64,000 bases of DNA from positions 1-64,000 of the forward strand of contig NZ_JZJL01000017.1 in NCBI RefSeq assembly GCF_000971335.1, in the 5' to 3' direction. Source of the DNA: Chromobacterium vaccinii. Lineage in GTDB: Bacteria; Pseudomonadota; Gammaproteobacteria; Burkholderiales; Chromobacteriaceae. Both the position numbers and the translations under genes were made by a program. The notes under the pieces are model-generated. The model had not been told where the DNA came from. It saw only the letters and a program-made list of their open reading frames with translations, and did not search any database. Numbering within the stretch: the stretch's first letter is position 1; the number at the start of each line of letters is the position of its first letter. Positions 54,815 to 62,228 of the stretch are shown piece by piece.

Positions 54815-55447
54815 TCAGGGGTTGGGTTGGCGGCTGTCAGGGTAGGAAAGCGTGACGACCTTCGAACTGGCGCTGGCCTTGGTCCGTTTTTCGTCCGGCC
54901 CGGAGTAACGAACGGTAGTCACCGCTAGCTGAGGCTGGCCGCCCGGCCCCGCCAGCGGATTCAGAAACACCTGGCTGCCCTGGCAAGGCTTGCCCTCGTC
55001 GCCGCAATCGCCGAAATTATTCCCCTCCTCCGCCTTGAACAGCGTCCGCGGCTTCCAGCCATCGAACAGCACCACGCTATACGTGGCGTCGAAATTGCCC
55101 TGGCCGGAGCTCGAACTGCCCAGAATCACCATATAGCCTTTGCTGCCATCATGGGACAGCATCGTCACATCGGCGGATAGCCCGCTAAAACCATCGAGCA
55201 CGATGGCCTTGCCCAGCGCCGGACGGGCCAACACATAGCCTTGCATGAAGTTGCGCCCCTGATCGGGAAACTCCGCCGACGCAAGATAGGCCTTCTCGCC
55301 GCCCTTCAGCGCCAGCGGATGGACCTCTCCCAACGCCACCTTGCCGACATCGCCCAGCCAACGGACGATCTGGGCTTTGGATGGCTCAGCAGCCTGCACG
55401 GCGGCGCAGCAGAATGCGGCCAGCGCCGCGAGGTATCGGAATTTCAT
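54815..55447 (-). CDS. Exported hypothetical protein
   Basis: This 210-residue protein begins MKFRYLAALAAFCCAAVQAA, a signal peptide with cleavage near VQA/AEP. The mature chain is mostly beta: AIVLDGFSGLSADVTMLSHD, VILGSSSSGQGNFDATYSVV, then CGDEGKPCQGSQVFLNPLAG with two Cys that could form a disulfide. The tail is rich in Ser and Lys. I recognise no family. It is followed upstream on the same strand by a GST gene with a short gap, but no functional link is evident. It is probably periplasmic. Confidence 0.75.
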   Translation of the reverse strand: MKFRYLAALAAFCCAAVQAAEPSKAQIVRWLGDVGKVALGEVHPLALKGGEKAYLASAEFPDQGRNFMQGYVLARPALGKAIVLDGFSGLSADVTMLSHDGSKGYMVILGSSSSGQGNFDATYSVVLFDGWKPRTLFKAEEGNNFGDCGDEGKPCQGSQVFLNPLAGPGGQPQLAVTTVRYSGPDEKRTKASASSKVVTLSYPDSRQPNP

Positions 55448-55469
55448 CGCCGCTCCTTTCCCTTCCGCC

Positions 55470-56174
55470 TCAATCCCGCGCCGGAATAGCCAGGCCGCGC
55501 GCCACCGCCGGCCGCTCGGCGAATGCCTGCGCCACGCGCTGGACGTTGGGAAAATCGTCGAAGCCCACCAGCTCGCCTGCGCCGTAGAAACCCACCAGAT
55601 TGCGCACCCACGGCCAGATGGCGATGTCGGCGATGGTGTATTCGTCGCCCATGATCCAGGCGCGGCCGGCCATCCTGCCCTCCAGTACTTGCAACAGGCG
55701 GCGGGACTCGGCGACGTAGCGGTCGCGCGGGCGCTTGTCCTCGTAGTCCTTGCCGGCGAACTTATGGAAGAAGCCGAGCTGGCCGAACATCGGCCCCACG
55801 CCGCCCATCTGGAACATCAGCCACTGGATGGCTTCGTAGCGCGCGGCCGGATGCTTGGGCAGCAGCGACCCAGTCTTGTCGGCGAGATAGATCAAAATGG
55901 CGCCCGATTCGAACAGGGCCAGCGGCTTGCCTTCCGGGCCATCCGGGTCCAGGATCGCCGGGATCTTGTTGTTCGGGTTCAACGACAGGAATTCCGGCGA
56001 CAGCTGATCGTTGCGCTCGAAGCTGACCAGATGCGCCTCGTACGGCAGGCCGGTTTCCTCCAGCATGATGGAAACCTTGACGCCGTTGGGCGTCGGCAGC
56101 GAATACAGCTGCAGGCGATCGGGATGCTTGGCCGGCCATTTGCCGGTGATCGGGAAAGCGGACAGGTCTGCCAT
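55470..56174 (-). CDS. Glutathione S-transferase family protein (Nu/YghU-like)
   Basis: This 234-residue protein has a thioredoxin-like N-domain (LYSLPTPNGVKVSIMLEETG, then NKIPAILDPDGPEGKPLALF and ESGAILIYLAD) and an all-helical C-domain with WLMFQMGGVGPMFGQLGFF and YTIADIAIWPWV. The TPNG and GPMFGQ motifs are those of the Nu-class GSTs YfcG/YghU, which have disulfide-bond reductase activity with glutathione. No signal peptide is present, so it is cytosolic. It is of normal length. It precedes the exported hypothetical gene on the same strand. Confidence 0.9.
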   Translation of the reverse strand: MADLSAFPITGKWPAKHPDRLQLYSLPTPNGVKVSIMLEETGLPYEAHLVSFERNDQLSPEFLSLNPNNKIPAILDPDGPEGKPLALFESGAILIYLADKTGSLLPKHPAARYEAIQWLMFQMGGVGPMFGQLGFFHKFAGKDYEDKRPRDRYVAESRRLLQVLEGRMAGRAWIMGDEYTIADIAIWPWVRNLVGFYGAGELVGFDDFPNVQRVAQAFAERPAVARGLAIPARD

Positions 56175-56303
56175 GGCGTTATCCTTGGTAAAACGGCGAA
56201 ACGCCCACTATACCCGCCCGGCATTGCGGCGTCTCCCGCCGCGATAAACCGCCCATGCTACGATCCCGCCCTCGATCATCCGCCCCCCGCCGGGAAACAC
56301 ACC

Positions 56304-56654
56304 ATGCGCCGCCTTCTCTCCTTCCTCGCCCTGGCATCGGCCAGCCTGCCAGCCCTCGCCGCCTGTCCCGCCAACGCGCCGGGCGAGCCGCTGCACTGGG
56401 CCATCGCCATCTGCCAGCAGCGCTATGAAACCGACGAGATCGAAAGCCCCAAGATGCAGTCCTGCATTTTTTCAACCGCGAAAGCGCATCAGGTCGATCC
56501 GGCCAAGCCCTCCGCCAATACCTGCGCGATCAATCTGCAGTTGAAAAAGAAATGGTGCGCAGGCCTGAAAAAAACCGGCGCGGCCGACTCGGCGGACGCC
56601 TGCGTCCGCTCGCGCGACGCGGTCCCCGAAGCGGTGGCGCAAGGCGGCGCCTGA
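56304..56654 (+). CDS. Small Cys-rich exported protein
   Basis: This 116-residue protein has a signal peptide (MRRLLSFLALASASLPALAA) directly followed by Cys. LAAC fits a lipobox, so it may be a lipoprotein, or the Cys may be the first mature residue. Six Cys in all (AACPAN, AICQQ, SCIFS, TCAIN, WCAGL, ACVRS) could form three disulfides. Alternatively they may bind metal, as the spacing is reminiscent of small helical secreted proteins. No family is recognised. It lies just upstream of kdsA but with a separate gap of about 100 bases. Confidence 0.75.
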   Translation: MRRLLSFLALASASLPALAACPANAPGEPLHWAIAICQQRYETDEIESPKMQSCIFSTAKAHQVDPAKPSANTCAINLQLKKKWCAGLKKTGAADSADACVRSRDAVPEAVAQGGA

Positions 56655-57602
<948 letters not shown>

Positions 57603-57608
57603 ATAGCC

Positions 57609-58379
57609 TTACAGCCGGGCGCAGCGATACGCCTCGGTGCGGTAAGGGAAGGCCACCCCGCCCCTGCCGCTCAAGTCGGGATGGGTGGCGATCAGACGGC
57701 GCAACGCTTCGGCGAAGCGCCGTTTTTCGTCGTCCGGCAACGCCGCGATGAAGCTGACCGACAAGAAACGGTCGATGATCACGCGCTCCGGCGGGCCGAC
57801 ATGACTGTGCGGCAGCATGGTCAAGGCCGGCGCGGCGAAATAGCTGGTCGTTTCAAACGGCAGGCGCCACGCGCCGGAGTGGAAGCGCGGCGTGTCGCCC
57901 TCGTACGGCGCCAGCAGATCGCTGATTCGCGCCACCCAATCGCAGGACTCGTCGCGCACATTCCAGATCAGCCCCAGGCTGCCGCCCGGCTTCAGCACCC
58001 GGTGGATTTCCCGCAGCGCATCCTCATTGGCGAACCAATGGAACGCCTGCGCGCACACCACAACGTCCATCGACGCGTCAGGCAGCGGAATCTCCTCCGC
58101 GGCGCCCTTCAACGCCAGCAGCCCCGGCAGGCGCGCCTGCAACTGCGCCCGCATCTCATCCACCGGCTCCACCGCCGCCGCCTCGCCAGCCACCATCGCC
58201 AGCAGGCGGGTGAACTTGCCGGTGCCCGCGCCCAGATCCAGCGCGGCCGAATCCGGCCTCAAACCCAATTCGCGCCTCAGCCAGTCGGCCAGTTCCGGCG
58301 CGTATTCGGGCCGGCCTCGCTCGTAGGCCTGCGCCTCCCGGGCGAATCCCGTCTTGGCTTGTCCATGCAATGTATCCAT
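57609..58379 (-). CDS. Class I SAM-dependent methyltransferase
   Basis: This 256-residue protein has a Rossmann SAM motif (ALDLGAGTGKFTRLLA, about residues 46-61) and an acidic strand AAVEPVDEM. GAAEEIPLPDASMDVVVCAQAFHWF is typical of UbiE/type-11 methyltransferases, and EIHRVLKPGGSLGLIWNVRD follows. A GGAGGAAT ribosome site precedes the ATG at 58379. It converges with kdsA, only 6 bases apart. The substrate is unknown. A cytosolic small-molecule methyltransferase is most likely; the trans-aconitate methyltransferase-like group is an alternative. Confidence 0.9.
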   Translation of the reverse strand: MDTLHGQAKTGFAREAQAYERGRPEYAPELADWLRRELGLRPDSAALDLGAGTGKFTRLLAMVAGEAAAVEPVDEMRAQLQARLPGLLALKGAAEEIPLPDASMDVVVCAQAFHWFANEDALREIHRVLKPGGSLGLIWNVRDESCDWVARISDLLAPYEGDTPRFHSGAWRLPFETTSYFAAPALTMLPHSHVGPPERVIIDRFLSVSFIAALPDDEKRRFAEALRRLIATHPDLSGRGGVAFPYRTEAYRCARL

Positions 58380-58592
58380 ATTCCTCCGACGCTTTACAGC
58401 GCTCCGCGAAATTATTTCAACAGAAACAGTATTGGTGCGCATTTTTAAGCCGGCCCTTACTAGCTAATATGGACCAGGGCGGCCCCATACCCTGCCGACG
58501 ACACTCGCCTGGCTCGCATCCACATCGTCCATCCGGCGATCCGAAGACTCATCCCGGCCGCCCCCACCTCCCCAAACATCCCCGGAGGGCAT

Positions 58593-58940
58593 ATGACCAC
58601 TGCCACCGAAACCCAGGCCGCCATCGCGGAAGCGACAGCAACCAAAAGCTACGCCTGGACGCTGACCGCGTTCCAACAACACGGCAACCTCTGGCTCAGA
58701 TGGAGCAGCACCGCGCCGTTCCGCGCGCAACAGGGCCAGATCCATGTTTACGATGGAACCAGCTTCCCGTCCAACCCGCAGGACAAGACCAAGAAATGGA
58801 CTTGGGACGACGCCCAGAACACGCCATGGGACAGCGGCCTGCCCTGGGGCTCCAACTGGTATTGCGCCTACATCGCGGAACGCCCGCCCAACGGCCCTTA
58901 CGCCTATGTGGTGCAGGTCATCACGCCGCAGGAAAAGTAA
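58593..58940 (+). CDS. Trp-rich small protein of unknown family
   Basis: This 115-residue protein has a perfect GGAGG ribosome site, ends just before an excellent terminator, and has no signal peptide. It contains eight Trp (WTLTAFQQ, NLWLRWSS, KKWTWDDA, TPWDSGLPWGSNWYCAY) in a mostly beta pattern, suggesting a compact beta-sandwich that binds a sugar, a lipid or another ligand. I do not recognise the family. It stands alone between the methyltransferase and exonuclease genes. Its leader of about 200 bases is unusually rich in C. Confidence 0.7.
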   Translation: MTTATETQAAIAEATATKSYAWTLTAFQQHGNLWLRWSSTAPFRAQQGQIHVYDGTSFPSNPQDKTKKWTWDDAQNTPWDSGLPWGSNWYCAYIAERPPNGPYAYVVQVITPQEK

Positions 58941-58958
58941 GCTGGCCATAAACGACAA

Positions 58959-58985
58959 GCGGAAGCTCAAGGCTTCCGCTTTTTC
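58959..58985. terminator. Terminator after the Trp-rich gene
   Basis: AGCGGAAGC (58959-58967) pairs perfectly with GCTTCCGCT (58973-58981) and runs into TTTTT. It overlaps the 3' end of the converging exonuclease gene by 2 bases. Confidence 0.9.
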
Positions 58986-59607
58986 ACGCCGTCGTCGCGG
59001 CCTGCAATTCCCGTAAATAGGGTTTGACCTTGGCGGCGGTCACTTTCTGCAGCTTGCACAGCAAGGCATGATCGATGTCCGCCAGGTGGAACTGCTGCCG
59101 CAGCGTATCGCTCAGCAGCGCCATCAAGTGGGCCGCCATTTCAGCATCCGCCATCGCGCGGTGGGCGCGGCCGGTGTCCGGCAGGCTGGCCCAGCGCGCC
59201 AGCGTGCCCAGCTTGTGGTCCGGCGCCTGCGGCAGCAAGCGGCGCGACAGCATCAAGGTGCAGGCGAAATCCTGGCGGCGAGCCAGTCCGAGCAAACCCA
59301 GCTCGTAGTCCCAGAACTTGCGGTCGAAGCTGGCGTTGTGCGCCGCCAGCGGCGCATCGCCGACAAAACGGGCCGCGTCGCGCATCACCTGATCCGCCGG
59401 CGGCGCGGTTTTCAGCATCGCGTTGCTGATGCCGGTCAGCCGCTCTATCATCGGCGGCACCCAGACGCCCGCGTTCATCAGGCTCTGGAAGCGGTCGACC
59501 ACGCGGCCATCCTCCACCATCGCCACGCCGATCTCGGTGGCGCGGCAGTCGCGGCCCGGCGACGCGCCGTTGGTTTCGAAGTCGATGACGGCGACGCGCT
59601 GCCTCAT
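58984..59607 (-). CDS. DEDD-type 3'-5' exonuclease (DnaQ-like)
   Basis: This 207-residue single-domain exonuclease has the DEDD motifs of the DnaQ/RNase T superfamily: Exo I VAVIDFETNG, Exo II LAAHNASFDRKFWD, and Exo III HRAMADAEM with a His five residues before the last Asp (DEDDh type). It probably trims DNA or RNA 3' ends, as the free-standing epsilon-like proteins do. Its ATG at 59607 overlaps the TGA of a 67-residue upstream gene (59604-59607), so the two are translationally coupled. It converges with the Trp-rich gene over a shared terminator. Confidence 0.88.
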   Translation of the reverse strand: MRQRVAVIDFETNGASPGRDCRATEIGVAMVEDGRVVDRFQSLMNAGVWVPPMIERLTGISNAMLKTAPPADQVMRDAARFVGDAPLAAHNASFDRKFWDYELGLLGLARRQDFACTLMLSRRLLPQAPDHKLGTLARWASLPDTGRAHRAMADAEMAAHLMALLSDTLRQQFHLADIDHALLCKLQKVTAAKVKPYLRELQAATTA

Positions 59608-59807
59608 GCCAGGGCGGCCTTGGCCGCCTCTTCCGGCGTCAGACCGTCGAAGAACTGGTCGGTATACCATTCGGCCTGCTCTTCGATGTGTTCCTGAGCC
59701 TCGGCCTCCGTCGCGCCGGCGGCGACCAGATGAGTCTCCACTTCCGCGCACCAGGCCAGCAACGCCAGCGTTTCCTCGTCCAGTTTTTCCTGCGGCTTCT
59801 TCGACAT
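59604..59807 (-). CDS. Small acidic protein coupled to the exonuclease gene
   Basis: This 67-residue acidic protein (MSKKPQEKLDEETLALLAWC, then EAQEHIEEQAEWYTDQFFDG) has an AAGGAAA site 7 bases before its ATG and ends in an ATGA overlap with the exonuclease. It is predicted all-helical. No family is recognised. The tight coupling suggests a role with the exonuclease, for example as a partner or regulator, but that is inference. It is real rather than a shadow because of the ribosome site and coupling. Confidence 0.75.
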   Translation of the reverse strand: MSKKPQEKLDEETLALLAWCAEVETHLVAAGATEAEAQEHIEEQAEWYTDQFFDGLTPEEAAKAALA

Positions 59808-59895
59808 CGGGATTTCCTTGCGATTCAATATATTATCGAGCCGGGCATTGTACCCGGCTTACGGCGGCGCGCAAGCGCGCGAGGCTCGGCTTACG

Positions 59896-60303
59896 CTAAT
59901 CGTCGACCCGGCCGCGCAGGGATTTGATCGCCGCGCGCTGCGACTTGCCGGCCAGCCGGCGCTGCTTCGAGCCATACGTCGGCTTAGTGGCGCGGCGCGC
60001 CTTCGGCGTGTGGCCGGCGCCGTCTATCAAGGCCTGCAGCCTCTGCAACGCGTCGGCGCGGTTCTGCTCCTGGGTGCGATACTGCTGCGCCTTGATCACC
60101 AGCACGCCATCCTTGCTCAGCCGCTGGTCGTTCAGGCCCAACAGCCTTTCGCGCAGCCATTCCGGCAGCGAGGAAGCGGCGATGTCGAAACGCAGGTGAA
60201 CGGCGGACGAGACCTTGTTGACGTTCTGGCCGCCGGCGCCTTGGGCGCGCATCGCGGTGAACGTCACCTCGTCCTCTTTGACCAGATACAGGGATGGCGG
60301 CAT
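59896..60303 (-). CDS. arfB: Peptidyl-tRNA hydrolase ArfB (YaeJ), ribosome rescue factor
   Basis: This protein of about 135 residues has the release-factor GGQ motif in AMRAQGAGGQNVNKVSSAVHL near residue 27 and a basic C-terminal tail (PTYGSKQRRLAGKSQRAAIK) that inserts in the mRNA channel. It hydrolyses peptidyl-tRNA on stalled ribosomes. The start is uncertain: ATG at 60303 or 60318, neither with a clear ribosome site; both fit family length. The open frame extends upstream into the inverted-repeat element, but that part is non-coding. A perfect hairpin at 60336 separates it from the SDR gene. Confidence 0.92.
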   Translation of the reverse strand: MPPSLYLVKEDEVTFTAMRAQGAGGQNVNKVSSAVHLRFDIAASSLPEWLRERLLGLNDQRLSKDGVLVIKAQQYRTQEQNRADALQRLQALIDGAGHTPKARRATKPTYGSKQRRLAGKSQRAAIKSLRGRVDD

Positions 60304-60335
60304 GGCGGAAACAATCATTGCTAAACATGCATTAT

Positions 60336-60367
60336 AAACCGCGCGGACCCTATAGCCCGCGCGGTTT
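60336..60367. terminator. Terminator between the SDR and arfB genes
   Basis: AAACCGCGCGG (60336-60346) pairs perfectly with CCGCGCGGTTT (60357-60367). On the minus strand it is followed by TTTATAATG, so it can end SDR transcripts. Confidence 0.8.
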
Positions 60368-60380
60368 GTTTGCTCCAGTA

Positions 60381-60497
60381 CCTGTTTACGATCTCGCGAG
60401 CCACAGCGAGGAAGCGGAATGCGCAAATGGCGCATGAGCATCCTGAAGCCATACTCACCGTGCCGCACCTCGCAACGCGCAGCAGATCATAAACAGG
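60381..60497. repeat. 117-bp inverted-repeat element (MITE-like)
   Basis: CCTGTTTACGATCT at 60381-60394 and AGATCATAAACAGG at 60484-60497 are inverted repeats matching at 13 of 14 positions. Inside them GCGAGG (60406-60411) and CCTCGC (60468-60473) pair as well, so the whole element can fold into a long cruciform. No transposase is encoded. It lies within a few bases of the SDR stop codon. It resembles a non-autonomous mobile element mobilised in trans. Confidence 0.55.
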
Positions 60498-60500
60498 CTC

Positions 60501-61214
60501 TTACGCGCCGAGCCGGATGCCGCCGTCGCAGATCAGCGTCTGCCCTGTCATGAAGCCATTGCCGATCAGGAACGCCACCGCATCGGCGATGTCCTCGGCC
60601 CTGCCGATGCGGCCGACCGGCGTGGCTGCGGCGAAACCGGCGAACAGGTCCGCCCTGCTCTCGGCCGGCAGGAAATTCCACCACTCGGTATCCACTACCC
60701 CGGGCGACACCGCGTTCACCCGCAGCGGCCGCAATTCGGACGCCAGCACCGGCGCCAGCGCGGCGACGGCGGCGTTGGCCGCGGCCAGGCCCGCGGTGCC
60801 GCGCAAGGCGGCCTGCGCCGACACGGCGGACAGAAAGGTGATGCTGCCGTTTTTCGCCAGATGCGGCAGCGCGGCCTGGGCGCAGGCGAAATGCGGGTAG
60901 ACCTTCTCCTCGAACCCTGACTTCACTTGGTTCAGATCAGCCTCAGCGAACGCGCCGCCGCCCTTGTTGCTGCCCATCGCCAGCACCAGATGGTCGATCG
61001 GCCCGCAGCGGCGGAAAGCGTCCGGCAGCGCCGAAACGTCCGACGCGTCCATGGCCAGCGCGGCGACCAGGCCATCCAGCCGCGCCCTGGCCGCCTCCAG
61101 CCGGCCGGCGTCGCGCCCGGCGATGGTCACCCGATAATCCCTATCCAACAACAGCTTGGCGCTGGCCAGCCCTATGCCGGCCGAGCCTCCTATAATCAGA
61201 ACATGTTGCGTCAT
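60501..61214 (-). CDS. Atypical short-chain dehydrogenase/reductase lacking the YxxxK motif
   Basis: This 237-residue SDR-fold protein has a normal nucleotide motif IIGGSAGIGLASAKL (residues about 6-20), the Asn/Gly-rich LAMGSNKGGG, and NAVSPGVVDTEW after the active site. GFMTGQTLICDGG near the end is typical. Where classical SDRs have YxxSK it reads AGLAAANAAV, so both the catalytic Tyr and Lys are absent, though the Ser (FLSAVSAQ) is present. It may bind NAD(P) without ordinary dehydrogenase chemistry or use another mechanism. AAGGAG precedes the ATG at 61214. It is divergent from an MmyB-like regulator. Confidence 0.88.
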   Translation of the reverse strand: MTQHVLIIGGSAGIGLASAKLLLDRDYRVTIAGRDAGRLEAARARLDGLVAALAMDASDVSALPDAFRRCGPIDHLVLAMGSNKGGGAFAEADLNQVKSGFEEKVYPHFACAQAALPHLAKNGSITFLSAVSAQAALRGTAGLAAANAAVAALAPVLASELRPLRVNAVSPGVVDTEWWNFLPAESRADLFAGFAAATPVGRIGRAEDIADAVAFLIGNGFMTGQTLICDGGIRLGA

Positions 61215-61331
61215 GACGAGCTCCTTGGCGATGAACCGGGCGAACGGCTGTCCGCCTTGGGTTTCGAACTCATCATCGGCCATACGACAAATGACAAACA
61301 GTTGCGGGATTATCCTGGTATCGTCACTACC

Positions 61332-62174
61332 ATGAACCGCGCCGACCACACCGAAACCATACGCCTGGCAGAACTGGGCGCCTTTCTGCGCTCGCGCCGC
61401 GAAAGCCTGAGCCCTGCCGCGGCCGGCCTGCCGCCAGGCATGCGCCGCCGAACGCCGGGACTGCGCCGCGAAGAGGTGGCGATGCTGGCCGACATCGGCA
61501 CCGCCTGGTACACCTGGCTGGAACAGGGGCGCGACGTGCAAGCCTCCAGCGGCGTGCTGTCGGCGCTGGCCGGGGCCTTGCGCCTGGACGGAGCCGAGCG
61601 GCGCCACCTGTTCGCGCTGGCCGGCCGGCAAGCACCGGACGCCGTCGCGCCGGGCAACCATATCGAAGCCTCGCTGCTGCGCATGCTGGACAATCTGCGC
61701 GATCAGCCGGCCTACATCACCGGCCGGCGCTGGGACATCCTAGCGTGGAACCGCGCCGCGGCGGCGCTGTTCGGAGACTATGCCCTGCTGCCGCACGAGA
61801 ACAGGAATCTGCTGCGCATGGTGTTCGCCAATCCGGCGCACCGGGCTTTGCTGGCGGAATGGGACGATCTGGCGCGCGCCGCGCTGGCGATGTTCCGCTC
61901 CGACTACGGCCGCCATGCCGGCGATCCGGCTTTCGAACAGCTGCTCGCATCATTGCACCGGGACAGCGAAGACTTCCGCGCCTGGTGGCCCCGGCGCGAA
62001 GTGCTGGAGCCGCTGTCCGGGATCAAGCTGCTGAATCATCCGCGGCAAGGCCGCATGAGCTTCGAATACAGCAGCTTCGCGCTGCAGGATGGTTCGGAGC
62101 GGCGGCTCACTCTCTACACCCCGCTGGCGGATGACGACAGCGCCGCCAAACTGGCCGCGCTGCTGTCCGGCTGA
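61332..62174 (+). CDS. MmyB-like helix-turn-helix transcriptional regulator
   Basis: This 280-residue regulator has an N-terminal XRE-type HTH (LGAFLRSRRESLSPAAAGLP, then RRTPGLRREEVAMLADIGTA) and the WYTWLEQGRDV segment. A C-terminal MmyB ligand domain follows (YITGRRWDILAWNRAAAALF, then NLLRMVFANPAHR). This is the MmyB/MLTR family, which usually represses an adjacent SDR or oxidoreductase gene and often responds to small ligands or fatty acids. It is divergent from the atypical SDR, the classic arrangement for this family, and probably regulates it. The start at 61332 lacks a strong ribosome site; an upstream in-frame start is possible. Confidence 0.9.
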   Translation: MNRADHTETIRLAELGAFLRSRRESLSPAAAGLPPGMRRRTPGLRREEVAMLADIGTAWYTWLEQGRDVQASSGVLSALAGALRLDGAERRHLFALAGRQAPDAVAPGNHIEASLLRMLDNLRDQPAYITGRRWDILAWNRAAAALFGDYALLPHENRNLLRMVFANPAHRALLAEWDDLARAALAMFRSDYGRHAGDPAFEQLLASLHRDSEDFRAWWPRREVLEPLSGIKLLNHPRQGRMSFEYSSFALQDGSERRLTLYTPLADDDSAAKLAALLSG

Positions 62175-62179
62175 AAAGA

Positions 62180-62212
62180 AAAACCCGCCGCGCCGGACAG
62201 GCGGGCGGGTTT
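62180..62212. terminator. Terminator between the MmyB-like and thioredoxin-fold genes
   Basis: AACCCGCC pairs with GGCGGGTT across an 11- to 15-base loop between two converging genes, with A-runs and T-runs on either side, so it can serve both strands. Confidence 0.7.
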
Positions 62213-62228
62213 CGAGCAGGCGGAACCG

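Noticed and set aside
60304..60468. N-terminal extension of ArfB encoded through the inverted-repeat element
   Set aside because: The open frame continues upstream, but the sequence is that of the repeat element and a terminator, and ArfB homologues start near the chosen ATG.
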